This document shows, piece after piece, positions 1 to 10,600 of a DNA stretch of 64,000 nt. Below the pieces are notes generated by a model. The model was not told the DNA's origin and made no database searches. It saw only the letters and a list, made by a program, of their open reading frames with translations. Every line of letters begins with the position of its first letter. Positions within the stretch are counted from its first letter, which is position 1. This DNA is from Monodelphis domestica (taxonomy: Eukaryota > Chordata > Mammalia > Didelphimorphia > Didelphidae), in contig NC_077232.1 in assembly GCF_027887165.1 (NCBI RefSeq), forward strand, positions 6,044,410 through 6,108,409, written 5' to 3'. The translations under genes were made by a program, and so were the position numbers.

Positions 1-3000
1 TATCAATTCTAAAATCAATCATGACTCAAAGAACTTCCTGTTCTATGCTTAAGCATAGGTCAAAGCCCTTTCCATTGTTTAGCAAAAGGTTTCTGTCCTA
101 AAGTAGTCTTAAATAGGGAGGAGAAGGATCCTCCCATGCCAAGGAGTTTCATATTCCAATAGAGTTCTTACTATCAGTAGGAGATTTTTTCAAGTATGAA
201 ATTCCCCAATGGGGAAATTTCCAACATTCATAAGTCTAAGAAATTTTAAGGTTTACACCTCCCATAGCCAACTCACGATTCCACTGGGTTTCACATGTGT
301 TCTTGATTCGAGCCCATTGCCATGTTGTTGGTATTTGCATTAGAGTGTTCATTTAGGGTCTCTCCTGGTATTTTAATGATTGCTACTGCCTTTGGTAGTA
401 AGAGGGCTTCTAGCAGTCTCCAGACTTGTGCCCTATTCTTGACAGGGGTCTCAGAAAAAGTTAGGTATCCCCTATGCTGCCATCACATTCCAAAATCATT
501 AGCCACCCTGAATGCATACCTGCTATCTGTGTATATGTTTACTCTTTTTCTTTTTGCTAGCTCACATGCTCTGGTTACTGCTTCCAATTCAGCTTGCTGA
601 GCAGAAGATGCTGAAGGGAGATGTCCAGGTTCAATGACTTCTATGGTGGTGGTGTTGGCATATCCAGCCACTAAAAGCTAGAGTCATTTCGGAGACAAGA
701 GCTATCTGTAAACCAGGAAAAATTTGGATTCTCCAGTTCTTTTTCCTGGAGATCTTCCCGTGGACTTAAAAGAGAATCGACAATGTTAACACAATCATGC
801 CCTTTAGTACAATCTTTGTCATTTTCCTCTATGTCTGGCAGGAAGATGGCTGGATTAAGGGTTTTACACCTAGAAATGGTAATGTTGGACTAAGCCAGGA
901 GAGAGGCCTCCAACTTTGCAGGGCGGCTTGTGGAAAAATGCTGAGTATGATGAGAGTTCAAAAGCACCTCTAATGCATGTGGGATGTGCAGTGTTAAAGG
1001 AGATTCTAATGTCACTTCTTCTGCTACCTCCAGTAAATCAGAAGCTGCCACTACCGCTCTTAGGCATGATGGCAGCCCTCTTGCCACTGAATCTAGACTT
1101 TTACTGTAGTATCCAAGTGGCCTAAAGTGGTCTTGACTCAAAACTCCCAGGCTAATGCCATTTCTTTCTAAAAGGAAAAGGTGAAAAGGCAGTGAATAAT
1201 TTGGATGCCTTAAGGCTGGGGAGCTAGAAAGAGCAAAAGCAACTTTGGCAGCCTCATTCCAAAGCAGAGGTTCTGGGGCTGAGCTCTTGAGGAGATCAAA
1301 AAGGGGCTTTGCTGCTAAAGAGAAAGATGGGACCTGTAACCTCCAGTAACCGGCTAATCCCATAAACCCCAGAAGTTGTCTTTTTGTTTTGGGCCTCAAG
1401 AAATTCAATATTGCAGCTACTCTGGCAGGGTCCAGGCTACGCCCTTCAGCTGATATCAGATGTTCCAGGAACTTCACCTGTGAAGAGACAACCTGCATTT
1501 TTTCTTTAGATGCCTTCTGGCTTTTTTGTGCTAAGGATGAGGAGGATAATTGAGTCTTCCTTCCAGGACTGGGCATCTGGGCTGTCTGGGGAAAGCCCAA
1601 AATTCGCCATGAAGGTAATTAAAAATCTATTATAAAAATCAAATACAGACTCTCCTTCCTTCTGAGTACAAGTTTGGATTTTTCCCCAATTTACAGATTT
1701 TGGAAAAGCCTTGAGGATTGCTTCTAGCAAAGCTTCTCCAATCTCCTTTGCCTCCTGGAGGTGAATTTCAGGTCCTTCCTTTCTGGCCATTAACTGATTA
1801 ATATATTCCAAAGAGTTCTCCCAACTTGCAGTTTTAAACCAGTGATTGGCGTCTCCCAGACCTACCAATATGTGAGCTAGCTGGTAAAGGTCTGATAGGC
1901 CAGGCTGATAAGTAGAGTCAACTCAAATTCCTTGGCAAACTCTATGGGGTTTTCCCTGGCCTTTGGGAATTCCTTGGCCATGGCTCTGAGCTCTGTTTTT
2001 GTCCAAGGAGTAAGAGGCTTGCATTGTTTTGGTTCCTTACTTTTCCTTAATTTTAAAGGGGAACTGAGGGATGGGTGCCTCCCGTGATCTTAGGGGCTCA
2101 GTCATGCTGACTAAAGAGGCTGCTGGATTGCTAGAGCTTTTCAGAAGTTCCTTAAGGCTCTCTACCTCCTTCTGTAAATTGGCTATTTGCTTTTTAGTGG
2201 TCTCCCTGCTCTGTTCCTCAGATTGTTCTCCTTGTTCACCTGGATTCTCCTCCTCCCTCACCTTTCTCTTGTTCTTACCCTTCTCCATTCTGACCTGATT
2301 TTTCTTCGGGTGCATTCCTCAAGACATTGGTTGAAGACTTCTCTTTCGTCTTCTTCAGTCTCTCAACCTGTTTGGCTTAAACTAGACTGCAGAAACAATA
2401 TCCTTTCCTTATTAAATGAACCCCACCTTGGCCAGCTTACCTTTGGATTGGCCTTTGTCACTGGACTGGCCATTTATCTAAATACTTGCTTGCATCAGGT
2501 CCACACTTCGAAATCATGTAACTTGCGGCTGTATTTCTAGGTGGTTCTTTGGGCTGCTGACTGCCCCTACCTTTTTTTAGGACAACAGACAAACTGTTAC
2601 CCATGTCCAATAGTACCTGGGTGGCTATGGACAATGTGACTCTGTGTACCCCACAGATGCCCCTTTAACAATCCCTTAATTAAAGAGCGAGTCACTCCCA
2701 AACATGAGATTCAAGTCCTACCTCTGATAGCCACTCACCTGGTCCTCTGCTAACCGGACTCCTGACCCAACCCTAAACGGGTTGTGTGAGGTACCTCTAG
2801 TCTCAGGGTCCTTGTTAGCAGGAAGGCTCAGGCAGCTTGGACTTCAGATCTCGCTGGGGCCTCCATTAATGTCAACTAGAAAAAATACAGAGCTATTAAA
2901 TAGCCAAAATCACTCTTTAATCAAGGGCAAAAGGGATTCAGCACTAGGAGGCCTCAACAACAGAGCTGCTCACCACATGCAACTGCACAGAGTCCGAGGA

Positions 3001-3540
3001 TTGAACTCTGAACGCTCTGGTCACTGACCTCTGGGAGTGCCACCGCTCAAGATGGACTCTGAGGAACAAAAGAATTTGGGGGGCTTCGATACCATTTGGG
3101 GAGTCCAGGGGCAGGGAAAGATGATTGACATTACTATAGCTACAAAGAAAATGGGAGGGTTCAAACTACACTGACAGGATACAATCAAGCTTGGGAAAGG
3201 AATCCTAGCTAGCTAGGCTAGGGTGTAAGGGAAGGGGCTGCTTACAATGGATACTAAAGGACAGTTCCTGCCCAGGTGTGGTTCTTCTTGGGAAAGGTTC
3301 TGATATGTCAACATGGAAATCTTGAGATCCCCAGTTTATTTAGTTGGGAGGTAGAAAGTCCAGGTTTTGACCTTGTCACAGGAGAGGTTTCCCCCTGAGG
3401 GAAGGTCCCACTTCACCAGACAATAGACATCCACTTCAGCTTTAGCACAGTAGGTAAGTCTCGCATGCTGAAGGTCCCAAGTTCTATCCTCAAAAGGAGG
3501 GTGTGATATACTGGGAAAGGCTTCTGGAGACAAAAAAGCT
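1..3540 (-). mobile_element. Class I (gammaretrovirus-like) ERV fossil, truncated by window edge
   Basis: Read on the minus strand, the parts run from high to low coordinates. A probable 5' LTR occupies about 2877-3540 (its outer end is uncertain). A primer-binding-site-like stretch follows at about 2852-2870, beginning TGGAGGCCCC, which resembles the 3' end of tRNA-Thr. Gag-like coding is at about 1506-2315, reverse transcriptase-like coding at about 900-1510, and an RNase H-like segment with the TDSRYA motif at about 400-670. A 3' LTR (positions 1-257, starting TGTAAACC on the minus strand) runs off the window. That LTR is the same family as the solo LTRs near 22-24 kb. Much of pol and all of env are missing between these parts, and the remainder is broken in many places, so it is an old, inactive copy. 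About 265-360 resembles the 3' tail of an L1. Family assignment is by eye from protein similarity. Confidence 0.75.
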
Positions 3541-3779
3541 ACTTGACTTCAGATGGGGTCTACCTCCCACCTGAAGTGGACAAGCTTTGGGGTCTCTAAT
3601 CCACAAACTAGTCCTGAAAATTGGGGTTCATCAGATCTCACTAGGTAACAAGTTTGGGATTCCTAGATTCCATGTTGACACCTTCCATCTTGTTGCTTTG
3701 GCTTTCTTTATGCAAACCCTTTTTAATTTAATGGAGTCAGAATTCTATATTTTATATCTCATATTATGTCTTATTTGAA

Positions 3780-5640
3780 TATAAATTCTTCACTTATTTA
3801 TAGATCTGACAGGCAATCTATTCCATGTTCCTCTACTTTGTTTATGGTATCACCCTTTATTTCTAAATCATGTATCTGTTTTGACTTGATTTTCAGCATG
3901 AGGTATCATTAGTCTGGGCTTAGTTTCTTCCAGTTTTCCCAACAATTTTTGTGGAATACTGAATTTTTCTAGCAAAAAGTTGGATCTTTGGATTTGTCAA
4001 ACTCTAGGTTACTGGAGTCATTTACTACTGTGTGTTGAGTGCTTAATCTAGCTCATCATCCATTCACTACTTTATTTCTTAGCCAGTAAAGATTGTTTTG
4101 ATTGTTGATACAGGTTGAGATGTGGTATGTAGTTAAGCACCTTCCTTCATATTTTTTCATTAATTCCCTTGATATTCTTGGCCTTTTGTTATTCTGGTTG
4201 AATTTTTCAAATTATTTTTTCTAGTTCTAGGAAAAAATTTTTGAGTAGTTTGGTATGAAATTAGTTAGTACTGTCATTTTTATTTTATTGGTTCAGCCTA
4301 TCCATGAGCAATGAATATTTTTCTAGTTGTTTAGATCTCCCTTTATTTGTGTGAAAAGTGCTTTGCAGTTGTGATCAGATATTTCCTAGGTTTGTCTTAG
4401 CAAGGACTCCCAGGTATTTTATATTGTCTATGGTTACTTTAAATGCGGTTTCTCTTTTTATCTCTTGCTGTTAACTTTATTGGTAGTATAGAGAAATGAT
4501 GATAATTTGTGTGGGTTTGTTTTATATCCTGCAACTTTGCTTGTTGTTCATTGTTTTGATTAGTTTTTTGGAGTATCTAGAGTTCTCTAAGTATAGCATC
4601 ATATCATCTGCAAAGAGGAAGAGCTTTATTTTCTCATTTCCTGTCTAATTCTTTCAATTTCTTCCTCTTTCCTTATTCTCATCGCTAGCATTTCTAGTAT
4701 AATATTGAAGAGTAGTGGTGATAATGAGCATCCTTGCTTTATCCCTGGTCTTACTGGGAAGGCTTCTAATTTATCCCAATTATAGATTATGCTTGCTGAT
4801 TGTTTTAGATATTTGTTATTTATCATTTTAAGGAATGCTCCATTTATTCCAGTATTCTCTAGTGTTTTTAATAGGAATGGGTATTTTGCCAAAAAAAAAA
4901 AAGATTCTTCTACATCTATTGCGATCATCATATGGTTTTTGTTGGCTTTGTTGCTGATATGGTCAATTATGCTTTGGTTTTCTTAATGTTGAACCATCCC
5001 TGCATTCCTGGCAAAAACCTCATTGGTCATAGTGTATGATTCTTGTGATGTACTGCTGCAATCTCCTAGCTAGGATTTTATTTAAACATTTTGCATCAAT
5101 ATTCATTAGGGAGACTGGTCCATGATTTGATTCCTTCCTCCCTCCCCCTCCTCTGATTACCTTTCCTTCCTTCTTCCTTCCTTCCTTCCTTCCTTCCTTC
5201 CTTCCTTCCTTCCTTCCTTCCTTCCTTCCTTCCTTCCTTCCTTCCTTCCTTCCTTCCTTCCTTCTTGTCTTATCTTCTGTCTTGGGATCAATATTGGTTC
5301 TAAGGCAGAAGAGCAGGAAGGATGAGGCAGTGGAGGGTAAGTGACTTGAACCCAGGACTCCCCTCTGTAGGCCTGGCTTTATATCCACTGAGCCACCTAG
5401 CTGCCCGTAGTTTTCTTTCTGTCTTTTTTTTCCTTCCTGGTTTGAGAATCAACACTATTTGTGTCACAAAAAGAAGTTGGTGGGATTCCTTTGTCGCAAT
5501 TTTACCAAGTAGTTTATATAGAATCAGAACGTATATGTGTGGCAGAAATCACTTGTGACTCCATCTGGCCCTGGGGCTTCGGGCTTAGGGGATTCATTGC
5601 TGACTGGCTCCATTTCTTCTGAGCCGGAGTTCCTGGTGTC
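3780..5640 (-). mobile_element. L1 LINE fragment (ORF2 region), interrupted by a SINE
   Basis: The minus strand translates in pieces to L1 ORF2. The clearest part, 4626-4931, is the reverse transcriptase palm region, with GIKQGCSLSPLLFN and a preceding SIIYNWDKLEAFPV-like stretch. The segment near 5020-5120 encodes the upstream [15 protein letters not shown] region. A SINE with an expanded tail splits the element at about 5145-5408; L1 sequence resumes to about 5640. No intact ORF survives, so this is a dead 5'-truncated copy. The lower boundary is approximate because the 3' side is AT-rich and degenerate. Confidence 0.8.
5145..5408 (-). mobile_element. Marsupial tRNA-derived SINE with (AAGG)n-expanded tail
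   Basis: On the minus strand it begins GGGCAGCTAGGTGGCTCAGT and runs through the motif CTGCTCTTCTGCCTTAGAAC. It ends in a pure tetranucleotide run (TTCC on the plus strand, about 5160-5263) in place of the usual A-rich tail. It lies inside the L1 at 3780-5640, so it is younger than that L1. It belongs to the same SINE family as many other copies in the window. Confidence 0.85.
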
Positions 5641-5678
5641 AACAGGAACAAGATGCTCCCCTGTGTGGAACTCCCCCT

Positions 5679-5680
<2 letters not shown>

Positions 5681-5720
<40 letters not shown>
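5681..5720. repeat. (CA)n microsatellite
   Basis: An uninterrupted CA run of about 20 dinucleotides. It sits between the L1 fragment and an L2/MIR-type tail. Confidence 0.95.
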
Positions 5721-5723
<3 letters not shown>

Positions 5724-5744
5724 TCCACTGGGCCATCTAACTGA

Positions 5745-5840
5745 CCCTACCTCCAATAGACTGTGAACTCCTTAAAGGCAGGAACTGTCCCTCTTTATTA
5801 ACTATCTCATTGTAGTTGCTTAATAAATGGCTATTGGGTA
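5745..5840 (+). mobile_element. L2/MIR-type 3' tail
   Basis: The text runs from 'gactgtgaactccttaaaggcagg' wording through GTTGCTTAATAAATGGC, the hallmark 3' end shared by L2 and MIR elements. Only the tail is recognisable, so it is ancient and much decayed. Confidence 0.6.
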
Positions 5841-6042
5841 TGATAACGGGATTGGCACTAGGGTTCCTCAGGGTCAGCCCTGCTGCCTCCCACAAGTCAT
5901 CCCAAGACCAGAGATGGAGTGACCCCCCCCATGGTCAAGCAACTTCCCCAAGCAGTCTTCGCCCTCCCCACTCCCCAGCCCAGAAGAACAAAGTGCTCTT
6001 GGAGAAAGAATCAGGGCCACACTGGGGAGCCCTTCCCGCAAC

Positions 6043-6048
6043 TTTATT
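6043..6048 (-). terminator. Candidate CARNS1 poly(A) signal
   Basis: AATAAA on the minus strand, about 1.6 kb beyond the CARNS1 stop codon at 7655. I saw no AATAAA closer to the stop, but variant signals could be used, so the assignment is tentative. Confidence 0.35.
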
Positions 6049-6344
6049 TCCAAGGCCCTCTTCTCCCAGTGTTATAGCAAGAGAATAAAAAGAAAAACAA
6101 AGCCCACCTGGTCCCTGGCTGCCTTGTGGGCTCCCCTGGTGACTTCTCTGCTGGGAGTGTTGCCTAGGAAAGGGTGACTGACGTCATGGAGACTTAAGCC
6201 CAGAGGAGGCGATTGCTTAAAGAGGCAGCTCAGATATTCCTGTGAATCTAGGACTAGAAGGGGGAGCAGCAAATGGGGCCCCCCAGGGTGGCTGGAGCTT
6301 AGGCGAGCCCAGGAAGAGAGGCAGCTTAGTTGGCGAGCCCTGAG

Positions 6345-6600
6345 CTAGGAGCTCCCACCATGGGCAAGTCAGCATACCTCTCTGGACCTCAGTTTCCCCT
6401 TTTGTAAAACAAGTGTGTTGGATTAGATGCTCTGGTAGGTCTGTTCCTGCTAAGTTCTAAATGCTACTGTGTCCATGACCTGTCTGAGACCTTGGCCTAG
6501 CCCCTTCCCCTCTGTGAGCCTCAGTTTCCCTGTATAAAATGAGGAGGTTGCTTGTTATTGAGGGCCCTCGCCAGTGTTGAAGATCTCGGATTTGGGCCTG
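6345..6600 (+). mobile_element. Two adjacent MIR/MAR1-like CORE-SINE remnants
   Basis: Two successive copies of the 'cctcagtttcc...tgtaaaa' core end, near 6386-6410 and 6518-6545. Each is followed by the 'ttggattagatg' type of tail wording. Both are decayed. Confidence 0.55.
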
Positions 6601-7654
6601 ACACTTCCACTCTAGGACTTTGGGCTCTCGGAATAGCCCCGGGCCCAGAAGCCCGTGGGTTCTTGCAGGGTTTCTGGGTCCCAGCAGCCATAAGTGGGTA
6701 TAAAGTGGGGGAGGGTTACTCTGGGAGCAGACATGGTCCCAGTGGGCAGCCAAGCTATTAACACTGGGCTTGAGAGTAAGACTTGACCCAGGGCCGACAG
6801 ACCAGGGAGGGGCTAGTGTGTTGGCTGCTCTAGCTCTCGGTTCCAGGTCGCCCAAAGGTGCCCACACCCGGTCTGTTGGCGCAGGGTCTGAGGCCTGGGT
6901 GGGGGAGGACAGGAGGCCTGGGTCTGAGTTTAGGCCCTCCCAGCTGTTGGGAGGCTTAGGGGGCTGTTGCCACCCTCCTCCACAGCCCCCCCCCACCCCC
7001 CGCCACAATGTCTCTACCAGAGGAGGGCAACGTCCGAGGGGACTGATGCTCCCTGGCCAGTATCCCCCCCCCCCAGGGCCTGGGCAGAGCCTTGGCCAGG
7101 GTCCTGGCTGTTTTGGAGAGTGGGCAGGCCCAGAGGAGGGGAGAAGAGGGACAGCTGATCTGGCCTTGGGGTTGTGAGGGAGGCAGAGCCAGCAGGGGAG
7201 GAAGAAGGGGGTGGGAGAAGGGGGTGGGCGGCAGTCCCAGGCTCAGAGGGTGCCTTTTCCTCCTGGGGGAAGCTGAGGTGCACCTCAGGCATCAGGAAGG
7301 ACTCTGGGTTGGGGAGGGAGGAAAGGAAGGGCCTGGAGCCCTGGAGGGCTGGGATAGGATGGGGCTGCCAGGTGGATCTCTAAACCGCCTCCCAGATAGA
7401 TCCGGTTTGGCTCGCCCATCGAGGGGCCTTCTTAGCCAGAGTTCTCTCCCTCTGCCTTGGTTCCCCATCCCAGCCCCACTCTGGCTTCCCAATGCCGGGG
7501 CCTCCGGGAAGCTCTGCCCTCTTCCTCCCAGACTCGACCCTAGGGGTCCGGGCCCTCTCCAGACTCTGGGGAGCCCCCTCCTTCCCAGGCTGGGACCCCA
7601 ATCCCCCTTCCTTCCCAAGCTAAGGACGGCCTTGCCCTACCCCCCCCCCCACTG
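6600..7654. other. GC-rich 3' flank of CARNS1, no gene seen
   Basis: The stretch is GC-rich and has many short open frames on both strands with proline/glycine-rich, repeat-free translations that match nothing I recognise. It probably holds the CARNS1 3' UTR. Confidence 0.5.
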
Positions 7655-10600
7655 CTATTTGAAATGAGACAAGAAATGGGCTACTGGATAGTTGGGGGCG
7701 TCGATGCCCAGCCCCTGGCAGAGACCGAGCAGGCGCTGCCTGGCCTCGCCGGGGCTGCCCCCGGCACAGGCGACGCTGCAGTAGGGCTCCTCGTACTCGC
7801 CGGGCACCAGCTCCTCCTCCAGCAGGTTGAGGCGGATGAGCCCCCGCTCGTGCAGGGCCTGCAGCGCCTCCCGGCTGGCCGTGGAGCTCAGCGCCTGCAG
7901 GTGCTGGGACACCACGCACATGACGCCCACCAGGTGCGCTCGGGCCCTGGGCCGGGCGGGCAGGGCGGGCGGGATGCCGCAGGCCACCATGGCGGCCGCC
8001 AGCAGCAGGTCCACCCCGTACAGCTCCTGGATCCAGTCGCGAAGGTAGAAGCCGCCCATGCGGGGGTTGATCTCGATGAGCCGCGGCCCGGAGGCCGTCA
8101 GCTTCATCTCCACGTTGAAGACGCCGTCCAGCAGGCCGCAGCCCAGGCAGCACTGGTAGGCGGCCTGGATCAGCTGGGCCTCCCGCTCCGGGGCCAGCCC
8201 GGTGGGCATGCAGGCCGCCGTCTCCGTGAAGCCCGGGAGCCGGGTCGGGCCGTTGTCGGAGACGAAGGCCCCCAGCAGCCTCCCCGAGAAGATGACCACG
8301 TCCACGTCGTGCTCCGTGCCCGCCACGAACTCCATGAGCAGCATGGCATTGCCCCAGCCCAGCCCGATGCCCGGGTGGTCGGCCTCCCCCCGCAGGTCCT
8401 GGGAGATCCTGGCGAAGTGCGCCCGGCACTGGGAGGCGTCCTCCACCAGCCGCACGCCCACCGCCCCAGCCCCGAACTCCAGCTTCATGACGCCGGGCAG
8501 CGGCACCGAGCGGGCGGCGCGCTCCACGTCGTCGGGGGCCTGCAGCGGGCAGCAGGGCACGGCGTAGAGGGAGGGCGCGGGCCAGCGCGGGCTGCGGCAC
8601 TGCAGCAGGTGAGCCTGCGTCTGGCTCTTCTGCTTGGCCAGGCTCATGGCAGCGGGGGGGCAGCCGCGGAGGCCCAGCTCCTCGCACAGCAAGGCTGTCA
8701 GCACCAGGCAGTCGTCCCAGTAAGAGAGGCAGCCGTCCAGCTGCAGGCCTCGGGCCCGCACGACTTCTGCCAGGTGCCGGGCATTCTCTTCGTCCTTCCG
8801 GTGCTCGGTCACGTCGAAGTGGATGAACGTCTGGACCAGCTGGGAGGCAAAGTGGTTGGGGTCCGACTCTACCAGGTGGAGCTGAGAGAACAGAGGACCG
8901 AGGCTGTGGCCTCCACTGCCCAGCCGGCCCCTCTCATCCCTTCCCTGCTTAACCTCCCTGTTCAGGGCTCCAGGCCCTGGGCCTAGGTCGGGAAGGCCTG
9001 GAACCGCTAACCTCAGCTGCCGCTTGACTCAGTTTCCTCACCTGTAAAATGGGGTAGCCATGGCACCTACCTCCCTGGGCTGTGGTGAGGCTCAAATGAG
9101 ATCCTATTTGTAAAGCACTTAGCGCCGGGCGGGCACAGAGTAGGCACTAAACCAATGCCCGGCTCCTTCCTTCCCTCCTTTTTCCTTCCTGGAAGCCAGG
9201 ACACACAGGGGTAGTTTGAGGACCAAGAAGAGAAGAGAAGGCTCGGTGGGTAAGGAGGAAGGGCCGCTGGCGGCCGCTGGGCCTCCCAGGGCCCAACTAG
9301 GAGTGATGGGGAGGAGCTGCGGGGAGGGCCCAAGAGGAGAAGGGGCCGCCTCGGGGACCAGCGAGGCCTTCCAGCCTTGGACGGGCCGCTTCCAGTCTGG
9401 CCTCTCCCGGAAACCCCTCTCGTCTTTAGACCGGGCTCCTTCGGGCTGCCTGGGCAGGCGGGATGCCAGCACTTCCGGGACGGGGGCGGGGGAGGCGGCC
9501 GGGGTCCTTCACCTGCCCACCGGCTTTCCAGGGTCAAGAACTGCCTTCTGCAGCCCGGCTGCCGCGGGACCTTAGACCCTCTTGCCCCTGTCTAGGATGA
9601 GCCCGCCAGCCTGGAGGCGAGGGAGGGTGGGAGGGCAGCGCAAAGCCACGGGCCCTAGATGTCTCCTGAAAAGGGAGGCCGGGTGGACAGTTCCCTCGTC
9701 TTGCTCCCGTCCGGTCCCTGCCGGGCTGGGCCACGCCCCACGCCCTCCATTGGCGCTCTACCTGCCATGGCCACGCCCCACGCCCAGACCCTCCTTCCAT
9801 TGGCTCGGCGCCTGCGTGAGCCACGCCCCCTCACCTTGAGCCCGTAGTCCCGGGCCGCTTCCCACACGAACTTCTTGCTGTAGCCACCTGCGCCCACCAC
9901 CAGCAGGTGCTTTCCCTCCATGAGGTGACGCGCCGAGCGCCGCAGCATGGTCTCCACCAGGGGCCCCGCGGCCGCCCACTGGCAGCGCTGGCCGCGCCGA
10001 GCCCACTGGCCCTCCAGGAGCCCGCAAGCCTCCAGGCACAGGCTGCTGGTGAGCTCCAGGAGCACTGGGCTCAGCGAGCCTCCTGGGCCCACGGGCGTCA
10101 GCGCCATGTCCACGCCTGCTGGGGCCGAAAAGGAGCTCGAGGTCAGAGAGGCCCCCAGGAGCGCCTCCTCTCCAGTCCCGGAGATCCTACCAAGGCCCAT
10201 GTGGGCCAGTTGTTCCCAGGTCCCCGGGGCGGGGCGCAAAAGGCACCGTCCAGAAACCAGGGCAACCCTGGGGGCTGCCGGGAGGCCCAGAAGCCCGTCC
10301 CCTTCAACTGCCCCAGGCCTGGGAGGCCACAGACCCCACTTGGCCCCACCCCAACGTGTGTGCCCCGGGTCCGAGGCCTGGAGCCCTGGGCCTGGGACAC
10401 GGGATCTCCCCGAAGTTGCTGCCTGGGAGCCAGAGCGCAACGGTGATGGCATCGAGGATGCCCTCCTCGGGAGCTCTGGGCCGCGGCCCCCTCCGCTCCC
10501 CTCCCGCCTCACCTAGGACATCGGTCTGTGCTTGGCGGCCGCCCCGCTGCTCCGGGCTCAGGGTGGCCTCCAGCGCGAGCACGGCGTCCAGCGCAGCCTC

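Noticed and set aside
7664-8986. 440-codon plus-strand open frame opposite the last CARNS1 exon
   Set aside because: It is the exact antisense of a long GC-rich coding exon, where stop codons are rare on both strands. Its translation has no recognisable domain and the CARNS1 strand matches a known enzyme throughout.
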